Positions 1-7,500 of a stretch of 13,277 bases of DNA are shown here, in pieces; position 1 is the first letter of the stretch; each line of letters opens with the position of its first letter. A program made the position numbers and the translations under genes. The stretch is from Cryomorphaceae bacterium. Its GTDB lineage: Bacteria > Bacteroidota > Bacteroidia > Flavobacteriales > BACL11. The DNA is taken from NCBI GenBank assembly GCA_014384505.1, contig JACNFT010000083.1, positions 1 to 13,277 on the forward strand, in the 5' to 3' direction. The notes beneath the pieces are model-generated. The model saw nothing but the letters and a program-made list of their open reading frames with translations. It was not told the DNA's origin and did not search any database.

Positions 1-12
1 ATTAATGAAATT

Positions 13-85
13 GCGAGAGTAGCTCAGTTGGTAGAGCGTCAGCCTTCCAAGCTGAGGGTCGCCGGTTCGAGCCCGGTCTCTCGCT
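13..85 (+). tRNA. trnG: tRNA-Gly (anticodon UCC)
   Basis: A complete cloverleaf can be folded by eye. The acceptor stem GCGAGAG (13-19) pairs perfectly with CTCTCGC (78-84). The D stem is GCTC/GAGC. The anticodon stem TCAGC/GCTGA encloses the loop CTTCCAA with anticodon TCC at 46-48. The T stem GCCGG/CCGGT carries loop TTCGAGC. The discriminator base is T85, as expected for bacterial tRNA-Gly, and CCA is not encoded. It reads glycine codons GGA and GGG. It lies 11 bases before tRNA-Thr and upstream of tuf, so it is probably part of a tRNA-tuf transcript whose start lies outside the window. Confidence 0.97.
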
Positions 86-96
86 CAACTTTACTA

Positions 97-168
<72 letters not shown>

Positions 169-240
169 CTAAAAAGAAAAAAGTAGTAGTATAAAAAAGT
201 AGGATTTATAACTAAATTATTAATAACTAAATTTAACAAA

Positions 241-1425
241 ATGGCAAAAGAAAATTTTAATCGTACCAAGCCACACTTGAACATTGGTACTATTGGTCAT
301 GTCGATCATGGGAAAACAACTTTAACAGCTGCAATTACAAAGGTATTAGCTGAGATAAATGGTACAGAAGTTCGTGATTTCGATACGATTGATAATGCGC
401 CAGAGGAAAAAGAAAGAGGAATTACTATTAACACATCTCATGTTGAGTATGAAACGGAAAATAGACACTACGCTCACGTAGATTGTCCAGGTCACGCGGA
501 TTACGTAAAAAACATGGTAACTGGAGCTGCACAGATGGATGGTGCAATTTTAGTTTGTGCTGCAACTGATGGTCCTATGCCTCAAACAAGAGAGCATATC
601 CTTTTAGCAAGACAAGTTGGAGTGCCTTCATTGGTTGTATTTATGAATAAAGTAGATATGGTTGATGATGAGGAATTATTAGAATTAGTTGATATGGAGA
701 TTAGAGAATTGTTATCATTTTATGATTATGATGGTGATAATACTCCTGTAATTGCTGGATCTGCTTTAGGTGGATTGAATGGTGATGCAGAGTGGACTCC
801 AAAAATTGTAGAATTAATGGCGGCTGTTGATTCTTGGATTCCTGAGCCAGTAAGAGAAAATGAGAAGCCTTTCTTGATGCCAATTGAGGATGTGTTTACT
901 ATTACAGGTAGGGGTACTGTAGCTACTGGTAGAATTGAAACTGGTGTTGCAAATACTGGAGATAGTGTTGATATTATCGGTATGGGAGCTGAAAAATTAT
1001 CTTCTACTGTTACTGGAGTTGAGATGTTTAGAAAAATATTAGATAGAGGTGAGGCTGGTGATAATGTTGGTATCTTATTAAGAGGTATTGAAAAATCAGA
1101 TATTCAAAGAGGAATGGTAATTTGTAAGCCAGGATCTGTTAAACCACATCAAAAATTTGAAGCTGAGGTTTATATTTTGAAAAAAGAAGAAGGAGGTAGA
1201 CATACTCCTTTCCATAATAAATATCGTCCACAGTTCTATATCAGAACAACTGATGTAACTGGTGAGATTTTCTTACCTACTGGAACTGAGATGGTAATGC
1301 CTGGTGATAATTTAACAATTACTGTAGATTTAATTGCTGGTGTTGCTATGAGTATAGGATTAAGGTTCGCAATCCGTGAGGGTGGTAGAACTGTTGGGGC
1401 TGGACAAATTACTAAATTACTTTAG
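241..1425 (+). CDS. tuf: Elongation factor Tu (EF-Tu)
   Basis: EF-Tu is the cytoplasmic GTPase that carries aminoacyl-tRNA to the ribosomal A site. The 394-residue length is normal. All GTPase motifs are intact: the P-loop GHVDHGKT (19-26), switch I RGITI (59-63), DCPGH (81-85, with the catalytic His85) and NKVD (136-139), followed by SAL (G5). Domains 2 and 3 follow, ending in the usual GAGQITKLL. The ATG start gives the standard MAKENF N-terminus, and the leader before it is A/T-rich with no Shine-Dalgarno. The gene ends in two consecutive in-frame TAG codons (1423-1428). It lies between tRNA-Thr and tRNA-Trp, so it is probably co-transcribed with tRNAs. No promoter of the Bacteroidota type (TTTG ... 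TAnnTTTG) is visible in the 72 bases upstream. Confidence 0.99.
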   Translation: MAKENFNRTKPHLNIGTIGHVDHGKTTLTAAITKVLAEINGTEVRDFDTIDNAPEEKERGITINTSHVEYETENRHYAHVDCPGHADYVKNMVTGAAQMDGAILVCAATDGPMPQTREHILLARQVGVPSLVVFMNKVDMVDDEELLELVDMEIRELLSFYDYDGDNTPVIAGSALGGLNGDAEWTPKIVELMAAVDSWIPEPVRENEKPFLMPIEDVFTITGRGTVATGRIETGVANTGDSVDIIGMGAEKLSSTVTGVEMFRKILDRGEAGDNVGILLRGIEKSDIQRGMVICKPGSVKPHQKFEAEVYILKKEEGGRHTPFHNKYRPQFYIRTTDVTGEIFLPTGTEMVMPGDNLTITVDLIAGVAMSIGLRFAIREGGRTVGAGQITKLL

Positions 1426-1445
1426 TAGTTAACTCATAAAGTTTT

Positions 1446-1485
1446 ACAGTTAAAGGAAGATTGTTTTTCAGTCTTCCTTTACTGT
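1446..1485 (+). terminator. Long hairpin between tuf and tRNA-Trp
   Basis: An imperfect inverted repeat pairs ACAGT-AAAGGAAGA (1446-1460, with one bulged T) with TCTTCCTTTACTGT (1472-1485), and TTG/CAG extends it inward to a TTTTT loop. Outer bases GTTT (1441-1444) and AAAC (1488-1491) could add pairs, and the last two of these belong to tRNA-Trp. The T run sits in the loop and no T tract follows the stem, so it is not a textbook rho-independent terminator. It may be a partial terminator, an RNase III or tRNA-processing signal, or a stabiliser of the tuf mRNA 3' end. The structure is seen; its role is inferred. Confidence 0.6.
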
Positions 1486-1489
1486 GTAA

Positions 1490-1562
1490 ACGGGTGTAGC
1501 TCAATTGGTAGAGTAGTAGTCTCCAAAACTATTGGCTGGGAGTTCGAGTCTCTCCACCCGTG
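1490..1562 (+). tRNA. trnW: tRNA-Trp (anticodon CCA)
   Basis: The acceptor stem ACGGGTG (1490-1496) pairs perfectly with CACCCGT (1555-1561). The D arm is GCTC/GAGT. The anticodon stem GTAGT/ACTAT, with one G-U pair, carries loop CTCCAAA with anticodon CCA at 1523-1525. The T stem GGGAG/CTCTC has loop TTCGAGT. The discriminator is G1562, a known identity element for bacterial tRNA-Trp, and the 3' CCA is not encoded. It lies between tuf and secE and ends only 19 bases before the secE start, so releasing it from a shared transcript would also create the 5' end of the secE-nusG message. Confidence 0.97.
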
Positions 1563-1581
1563 CGATAAAAGAATTAAGAAA

Positions 1582-1776
1582 ATGGCAAATAAAGGAACAT
1601 ATATTAAGGAGTCGTATGACGAATTAATGAATAAAGTGAGTTGGCCAAGTTGGTCAGAGTTACAAAGTAGTTCAATTGTTGTTGCAATTGCAACAATAAT
1701 AATTGCTTTGATTATTTATATAATGGATTCAGCATTTAGTAATTTGATGAAACTATTTTATGGTTTATTTTCATAA
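1582..1776 (+). CDS. secE: Preprotein translocase subunit SecE
   Basis: SecE is the small essential subunit that clamps the SecY channel in the inner membrane for Sec-dependent export. The 64-residue protein is the short single-membrane-span form common outside enterobacteria. It has an amphipathic N-terminal half containing the typical KVSWPSWSEL (about 18-27), then one hydrophobic segment at about residues 31-47 (SIVVAIATIIIALIIYI), and a short tail. ATG 1582 follows the A-rich sequence AAGAATTAAGAAA with no clear Shine-Dalgarno. It starts just after tRNA-Trp and 9 bases separate it from nusG, the usual secE-nusG pairing. Confidence 0.96.
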   Translation: MANKGTYIKESYDELMNKVSWPSWSELQSSSIVVAIATIIIALIIYIMDSAFSNLMKLFYGLFS

Positions 1777-1785
1777 TATTATAGC

Positions 1786-2340
1786 ATGGAGGAAGAAGTC
1801 GTAAATATGAAATGGTACGTCCTTAGAGTGATGGGAGGTAAAGAGAATAAAACAGTAACTTTTATTGAGAAAGAAATTGATCGATTAGGACTGCAAGATT
1901 TTGTTGCACAAATACTTGTGCCTACAGAAAAGGTTTATCAAATTAAAAATGGAAAAAAGGTAAGTAAAGATAAAAACTTTTTCCCAGGATATGTTTTAGT
2001 TGAAGCTAATTTGGTTGGTGAAGTTCCTCACATTTTAAAGAATGTCACTAATGTTTTAGGTTTTTTGGGAGCTACTAAGGGAGGTGTACCTGTTCCAATG
2101 AGACAAAGTGAAATCAATAGAATATTAGGTAAGGTTGATGAAATGGCTCTTACTGATGAGAGTGTTAGTATTCCTTTTGTAGTTGGAGAAACTATTAAGG
2201 TTATTGATGGACCATTTAATAGTTTTAATGCTGAAATTGAAGGTATTGATGAACAAAAGAAGAAGTTAAAATTAATGGTAAAAATCTTTGGGAGAAAAAC
2301 TCCTTTAGAATTAAATTTTATGCAAGTAGAAAAAATATAA
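1786..2340 (+). CDS. nusG: Transcription termination/antitermination factor NusG
   Basis: NusG binds the RNA polymerase clamp and contacts Rho or ribosomal protein S10, tuning pausing and coupling transcription to translation. The 184 residues hold an N-terminal NGN domain beginning at KWYVLRVMGGKENK (about 9-22), with the conserved FFPGYVLVE (about 65-73). A C-terminal KOW domain spans about 127-184, with GETIKVIDGPFNSFNAEIEG. Start choice is uncertain: ATG 1786 gives a seven-residue extension MEEEVVN before MKWYV, while ATG 1807 would give 177 residues. I prefer 1786 because flavobacterial NusG proteins often have a short N-terminal extension, but a GGAGG at 1788-1792 lies 14 bases before the inner ATG. 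Only four bases separate it from rplK. Confidence 0.96.
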   Translation: MEEEVVNMKWYVLRVMGGKENKTVTFIEKEIDRLGLQDFVAQILVPTEKVYQIKNGKKVSKDKNFFPGYVLVEANLVGEVPHILKNVTNVLGFLGATKGGVPVPMRQSEINRILGKVDEMALTDESVSIPFVVGETIKVIDGPFNSFNAEIEGIDEQKKKLKLMVKIFGRKTPLELNFMQVEKI

Positions 2341-2344
2341 ACGA

Positions 2345-2782
2345 ATGGCAAAACAAATTTCAGCACTTATTAAATTACAGATTAGAGGGGGAGCTGCAAA
2401 TCCAGCACCACCAGTTGGTCCTGCATTGGGGGCAAAAGGGGTTAATATCATGGAATTCTGTAAGCAATTTAATGCAAGAACACAAGATAAGGCAGGGGGT
2501 ATCGTTCCTGTTGTAATTACAGTATATGCAGATAAATCATTTGAATTTATCATTAAAACCGCTCCTGCTGCTGCACAAATTTTAGCTGCTGCTAAAAAGA
2601 AAAGTGGATCAGGCGAACCTAATAGAGTAAAGGTTGCCACAATTACTTGGGATCAAGTAAGAGTAATTGCAGAAGATAAAATGGCTGATTTAAATGCTTT
2701 TAAAGTAGAGTCGGCAATGAAGATGGTAGCTGGTACTGCAAGAAGTATGGGAGTAAATATTAAGGGAGCTTTTCCTTCATAA
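2345..2782 (+). CDS. rplK: 50S ribosomal protein L11
   Basis: L11 binds the GTPase-associated centre of 23S rRNA at the base of the L7/L12 stalk and takes part in factor binding and RelA activation. The 145-residue length is typical. The N-terminal domain has the proline-rich NPAPPVGPALG, with Pro20, 22, 23 and 26, the region where thiostrepton-resistance changes fall in other bacteria; it looks wild type. The C-terminal rRNA-binding domain runs from about residue 70 and includes the G-rich turn KKKSGSGEPN. ATG 2345 lies four bases after the nusG stop, so translation may be coupled and there is no intergenic room for the L1-binding leader known before E. coli rplK. Confidence 0.99.
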   Translation: MAKQISALIKLQIRGGAANPAPPVGPALGAKGVNIMEFCKQFNARTQDKAGGIVPVVITVYADKSFEFIIKTAPAAAQILAAAKKKSGSGEPNRVKVATITWDQVRVIAEDKMADLNAFKVESAMKMVAGTARSMGVNIKGAFPS

Positions 2783-2808
2783 ATATTAAATATAAAATAG
2801 TTTAACTA

Positions 2809-3498
2809 ATGGGAACTAGTAAAAACAGAAAAAGTGCTTTGGAAAATGTTGATTTGAAAAAATCATACACTATTAATGAAGCATCAGCAATTATTAAAGA
2901 TAATGCAAAATCTAAATTTGATGAGTCTGTAGAATTAGCGGTAAGATTAGGAGTTGATCCTAGACAAGCTAATCAAATGGTAAGAGGTGTTGCTTCTTTA
3001 CCTCACGGTACAGGTAAAAAATTAAAAGTATTAGCTTTAGTTTCAGCTGATAAAGAAGCTGAGGCTAAAGAAGCTGGGGCTGATTATGTTGGTTTAGATG
3101 AGTATATTGAAAAAATTAAAGGTGGTTGGACAGATATTGATGTTATCGTTACAATGCCTTCAATTATGGGTAAAATTGGTGCTTTAGGTAGAGTGTTAGG
3201 ACCAAGAGGTTTAATGCCTAATCCAAAGTCAGGAACTGTAACTATGGATGTTGGGAAAGCTGTTTCGGATGTGAAAAAAGGAAAGATAGATTTTAAGGTA
3301 GAAAAGAATGGTATAATTCACGCTTCTGTTGCTAAGGTTTCTTTTGATGCTCAAAAGATTGCTGAAAATGCAAACGAATTAATGCAGACAATCATTAAAT
3401 TGAAACCTTCTGCTGCAAAAGGTATTTATGTGAAAAGTGTTTTCATGTCAAGTACTATGGGATTAGGTGTTGAAATTGATACTAACTCATTAGTTTAA
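2809..3498 (+). CDS. rplA: 50S ribosomal protein L1
   Basis: L1 forms the mobile L1 stalk that helps move deacylated tRNA out of the E site, and in several bacteria it represses its own operon. The 229 residues match the family. Visible signatures are ESVELAVRLGVDPRQANQMV (about 40-59), RGVASLPHGTGK, the domain II segment MPSIMGKIGALGRVLGPRGL with MPNPKSGTVT, and the C-terminal return to domain I ending near SSTMGLGVEID. An in-frame TAA at 2803 just upstream fixes ATG 2809 as the earliest possible ATG start. The 26-base gap after rplK is A/T-rich and shows no obvious L1-box stem. Confidence 0.99.
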   Translation: MGTSKNRKSALENVDLKKSYTINEASAIIKDNAKSKFDESVELAVRLGVDPRQANQMVRGVASLPHGTGKKLKVLALVSADKEAEAKEAGADYVGLDEYIEKIKGGWTDIDVIVTMPSIMGKIGALGRVLGPRGLMPNPKSGTVTMDVGKAVSDVKKGKIDFKVEKNGIIHASVAKVSFDAQKIAENANELMQTIIKLKPSAAKGIYVKSVFMSSTMGLGVEIDTNSLV

Positions 3499-3518
3499 TA
3501 AATTTAGAAAAGCGTAAG

Positions 3519-4040
3519 ATGAATAAATTAGAAAAAAATAAAATGATTGAGCTCCTTGACGGGATGCTTAATGAAAATAATAATTTTTATTTAGCAGATA
3601 TCTCTGGCTTAACAGCTGAGGAGAGTAGCGCTTTAAGAAGATTATGTTTTAAAAGAAATGTTTCTTTACAAGTTGTAAAAAATACTCTTTTGAAAAAAGC
3701 TTTAGATAAGAATACTATTGACTTTAGTGAGTTGAATGATGTGTTAGTAGGTAACACATCTATCTTACAAGCTGAAACTGGTAATGAGCCTGCTAAGGTT
3801 ATTCAAGAATTTAGAAAAAAGAATGCAAAACCAATTTTAAAAGCAGCTCATATTGAGGAGTCACTTTACATTGGTGATGAGAATTTAACAGCTCTTGCAG
3901 ATCTTAAATCTAAGGATGAATTGATTGGTGATATCATCACCTTGTTACAGTCTCCAGCTAAGAATGTTATCTCTGCATTGCAGTCAGGCGGTAATAAACT
4001 TTCAGGAATTGTTAAGGCCTTAGAAGAAAAGGCTTCATAA
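3519..4040 (+). CDS. rplJ: 50S ribosomal protein L10
   Basis: L10 anchors the L7/L12 dimers to the 23S rRNA near L11, forming the flexible stalk that recruits translation GTPases. The 173-residue protein has the globular N-terminal domain with the family pattern FYLADISGLTAEESSALRR (about 23-41) and VVKNTLLKKAL, followed by a helical C-terminal part (about 130-173) expected to hold the L7/L12 dimers. ATG 3519 lies 20 bases after the rplA stop. That gap is too short for the large L10-L12 autoregulatory leader found upstream of rplJ in E. coli and many Firmicutes, so any such control must work differently or from inside rplA. Confidence 0.98.
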   Translation: MNKLEKNKMIELLDGMLNENNNFYLADISGLTAEESSALRRLCFKRNVSLQVVKNTLLKKALDKNTIDFSELNDVLVGNTSILQAETGNEPAKVIQEFRKKNAKPILKAAHIEESLYIGDENLTALADLKSKDELIGDIITLLQSPAKNVISALQSGGNKLSGIVKALEEKAS

Positions 4041-4071
4041 AAAAGAAATGCTTCCAACATTTAAAATAATA

Positions 4072-4091
4072 AAAACAAATTAAAACAAATT
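4072..4091 (+). repeat. Tandem A-rich decamer in the rplL leader
   Basis: The 10-base unit AAAACAAATT occurs twice in direct tandem (4072-4081 and 4082-4091), followed by AAA and the rplL ATG. The whole 54-base rplJ-rplL gap is A-rich, has no Shine-Dalgarno and should be unstructured. In Bacteroidota, A-rich unstructured leaders are associated with efficient initiation, so this is probably a translational enhancer for L7/L12, which is needed in several copies per ribosome. The repeat is seen; the role is inferred. Confidence 0.5.
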
Positions 4092-4094
4092 AAA

Positions 4095-4472
4095 ATGGCA
4101 GATTTAAAAAAATTCGCAGAAGAACTAGTTAACCTTTCAGTAAAAGATGTTAACGAATTAGCAACTATCCTTAAAGATGAGTATGGTATTGAGCCAGCAG
4201 CAGCAGTTGCAGTAGCAGGTCCAGCAGCAGCAGGTGGTGGCGGTGAAGCAGCAGAAGAACAAACTGAATTTGATGTTATCTTGAAAGAAGTAGGAGCTAC
4301 AAAATTAAAAGTTGTTAAAACTGTAAAAGAATTAACAGGTTTAGGTTTGAAAGAAGCTAAAGATATTGTTGATAGTGCTCCAAAAGCAGTGAAAGAAGGA
4401 GTGTCTAAAGATGAAGCTGAAGGAATTCAGAAAGCATTAGAAGAAGCTGGAGCTGTAGTTGAGCTTAAGTAA
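4095..4472 (+). CDS. rplL: 50S ribosomal protein L7/L12
   Basis: L7/L12 is the multicopy stalk protein that contacts EF-Tu, EF-G and IF2 and stimulates their GTPase activity. The 125 residues show three parts: an N-terminal dimerisation and L10-binding domain (about 1-34), a flexible Ala/Gly-rich hinge (AAAVAVAGPAAAGGGG, about 35-50), and a C-terminal factor-binding domain. That domain carries the conserved KVVKTVKELTGLGLKEAKD and ends in GAVVELK. Strong A-rich initiation sequence precedes ATG 4095. A hairpin with a T tract about 20 bases after the stop probably sets the ratio of ribosomal protein to rpoBC expression. Confidence 0.99.
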   Translation: MADLKKFAEELVNLSVKDVNELATILKDEYGIEPAAAVAVAGPAAAGGGGEAAEEQTEFDVILKEVGATKLKVVKTVKELTGLGLKEAKDIVDSAPKAVKEGVSKDEAEGIQKALEEAGAVVELK

Positions 4473-4491
4473 TTTCTTTAAACATTTAAAT

Positions 4492-4538
4492 GGTTTAAAT
4501 CTTATGGTAACATAAGGTTTAAACCCTTTCGTTTTTTT
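4492..4538 (+). terminator. Attenuator-like terminator between rplL and rpoB
   Basis: Bases 4492-4506 pair with 4511-4525 to give a 15-bp stem with a single G-U pair (4500/4517), closed by loop GTAA, a GNRA-type tetraloop. After a six-base spacer comes T7 (4532-4538). The T tract is not directly against the stem, which fits incomplete termination. rpoB has no visible promoter after it, so read-through is needed. E. coli has an attenuator at the same place between rplL and rpoB, which supports the inference. Confidence 0.75.
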
Positions 4539-4544
4539 GTAGAA

Positions 4545-4556
4545 CCCCCCTTTTTT
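4545..4556 (+). other. C6T6 homopolymer tract in the rpoB leader
   Basis: Six C followed directly by six T lie 18 bases before the rpoB start codon. In an A/T-rich leader a run of six C is conspicuous. It could allow slippage or form a weak structural element, or it may be chance. It lies outside the coding region, so length changes would not shift the rpoB frame. Confidence 0.35.
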
Positions 4557-4573
4557 AACTAAAACTCACCGTC

Positions 4574-7500
4574 TTGGCCAAACAAAATAACAACCAAAGA
4601 ATAAATTTCGCATCCATCAAAAATACGGCTAATTTCCCGGATTTTTTAGATGTTCAGCTTAAAAGCTTTCAATCTTTTTTTCAAATAGGTACAACCTTAG
4701 ATGAAAGAAGAAATGAAGGGCTTTACAAAGCTTTTGAAGAACTTTTCCCAATTACAGATTCAAGAAACAATTTCGTTCTTGAATTTATTGATTATACAAT
4801 TGATCCTCCAAGATATTCTATTGAAGAATGTATAAATAGAGGCTTAACTTTTAAAGTCCCTTTAAAGGTTAAATTAAAATTGTATTGTACTGATCCAGAT
4901 CATGAAGATTTTGAAACTATCGTTCAGGATGTTTATTTCGGAAATATTCCGTTTATGACTCCTAAAGGAAGTTTTGTAGTTAATGGAGCAGAAAGAATTA
5001 TTGTTTCACAATTACATAGATCACCAGGTGTGTTTTTTGGACAAAGTTTTCATTCAAATGGAACAAAATTATACTCAGCAAGAGTAATTCCTTTTAAAGG
5101 TTCTTGGATTGAGTTTACTACAGACATAAACAATGTAATGTATGCTTACATTGATAGAAAGAAAAAATTACCAGTTACTACTTTATTAAGGGCTATAGGT
5201 TACGAAAGTGACAGAGATATTCTTGAAATTTTTAACCTTGCTGATGAAGTAAAGGTTTCTAAAAGTGGATTGAAAAGAGTTGTTGGAAGAAAATTAGCTG
5301 CCAGAGTATTAAAATCTTGGGTGGATGATTTTGTAGATGAAGATACTGGTGAATTAGTTCCAATTGAAAGAAATGAAGTTATTCTTGAGAGAGATACTAT
5401 TATTGAAAAATCACATATTGATGAGATTGTAAATTCTGGTGTTGAAACTATTCTTTTGCATAAAAATGATGGAAGTACTTCAGATCATGCTTTAGTTTAC
5501 AATACATTGCAAAAAGACCCTACTAATTCTGAGGTTGAAGCGGTTCGTCATATTTATAGACAATTAAGAAGTGCTGAAGCTCCTGATGATGAAACGGCAA
5601 GAGGAATTATTGATAAATTATTCTTCTCTGACCAAAGATATAGTTTAGGGCATGTTGGTAGATTTAGAATTAACAGAAGGTTAAAGCTAGATATTCCTGA
5701 AGATAAAATGGTATTAACTAATGAAGATATTGTATCTATCATTAGTAACCTTATTTCATTAGTTAACTCTAAAGTTGATGTGGATGATATTGATCACTTG
5801 AGTAACAGAAGAATTAGAACAGTAGGTGAACAACTTTCAAACCAATTTAATGTTGGGTTGAGTAGAATGGCACGAACTATTCGTGAGAGAATGAATGTAA
5901 GAGATAATGAGGTTTTTACACCTATTGATTTGATTAATGCTAAGACATTATCTGCAGTAATTAATTCATTCTTTGGAACTTCACAATTATCTCAATTTAT
6001 GGATCAAACTAATCCATTAGCAGAGGTAACACATAAAAGAAGAATTTCGGCTCTTGGACCTGGAGGTTTAACAAGAGAAAGAGCAGGCTTTGAGGTTCGA
6101 GATGTTCATTATACTCATTACGGAAGACTTTGTCCTATTGAAACTCCTGAAGGACCAAATATTGGGCTTATTTCATCTTTAGCTGTTTTTGCTAAGATAA
6201 ATTCTTTAGGATTTATTGAAACTCCTTATAGGGAAGTTAATGAAGGAAGGATTGATATTTCAAAAGCACCTGTATATAAAAGTGCTGAAGAAGAGGAAGA
6301 ACAAATTATTGCACAAGCAAACGCTCCACTTAATGAGGATGGTACATTTAAAAACGATAGAATCCAATCAAGAAGAGAAGCAGATTATTTAATTGCTGAG
6401 CCGAATAATGTTACTTTGAAGGATGTTGCTCCTAATCAAATTGCATCTATTGCTGCATCTTTAATTCCTTTCTTGGAACATGATGATGCCAATAGAGCAT
6501 TGATGGGATCGAATATGATGCGTCAGGCAGTTCCTTTATTAAGAACTGATGCACCTATTGTTGGTACAGGACTTGAGCCTCATGTAGCTCGTTATTCTCG
6601 TACAATGATTAATGCTGAAGGTGAAGGTAAAGTAACTTATGTTGATGCAAATAAAATTAAAGTAAAATACACTAAAACTGAGGAAGAAGAATTAGTAAGT
6701 TTTGATGAGAATGAAAAAACTTATAATTTAACTAAGTTCCAAAAAACAAATCAGAGAACATGTATTAATATTCAGCCAATTGTTAGGGTTGGTGACAGAG
6801 TAACTAAGGGTCAAGTATTGTGTGATGGTTATGCAACTGAAAACGGTGAATTAGCTATTGGTCGTAACTTAAAAGTTGCCTTCATGCCTTGGAAAGGTTA
6901 TAACTTTGAGGATGCAATTATCTTGTCAGAAAGAGTAGTAAGAGAAGATTTATTTACTTCATTACATATTGCTGAACATGTAGTTAATGTTAGAGAAACA
7001 AAAAGGGGAGCAGAGGAGTTAACGGCTGATATTCCTAATATATCAGAAACTGCAACTAAGGATTTAGATGAATTTGGAATGGTAAGAATTGGAGCTCATG
7101 TTAAAACAGGTGACATTCTTATTGGTAAAATAACTCCTAAAGGAGAATCTGATCCAACGCCAGAAGAAAAATTATTAAGAGCTATCTTTGGTGAAAAAGC
7201 AGGAGATGTTAAAGATGCGTCATTAAAAACTAAACCTTCTAACCAAGGGGTAGTTATTGGTAAATCATTATTCTCTAAAACTGTAAAAGACAGAAGAGCT
7301 AAGTCGGCTGATAAAGAAGAGTTAGAGCGTTTAGATTCTGTTTTTGAAAAAGATTCTGATGCACTTAAAAATATTTTAGCAACTAAACTTTATCAAATTG
7401 TTGGTGGTAAGGCATCTAAAGGCATTAAGAATATTTTAGGAGAAGAAGTAATTCCTAAGAGTGAGAAGTTTACTAAGAAAATGTTATTAGGTATTGACTT

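Noticed and set aside
169..240. Promoter for tuf in the gap after tRNA-Thr
   Set aside because: No TTTG ... TAnnTTTG arrangement of the Bacteroidota type is visible; the gap is simply A/T-rich.
701..883. Open reading frame on the minus strand inside tuf
   Set aside because: It is antisense to a well-defined gene, has low-complexity His/Leu-rich translation and no family resemblance; it is a shadow of tuf codon usage.
1423..1428. Tandem TAG TAG stop codons of tuf as a special signal
   Set aside because: Tandem stops are common after highly expressed genes and need no special explanation; tuf is otherwise ordinary.
2028..2640. Two overlapping minus-strand reading frames across nusG and rplK
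   Set aside because: They are antisense to conserved genes, overlap each other and show no recognisable domain.
4473..4573. Separate rpoB promoter in the rplL-rpoB gap
   Set aside because: TTTG occurs near 4536-4539 but no matching TAnnTTTG lies at suitable spacing downstream, so read-through of the hairpin is the simpler view.
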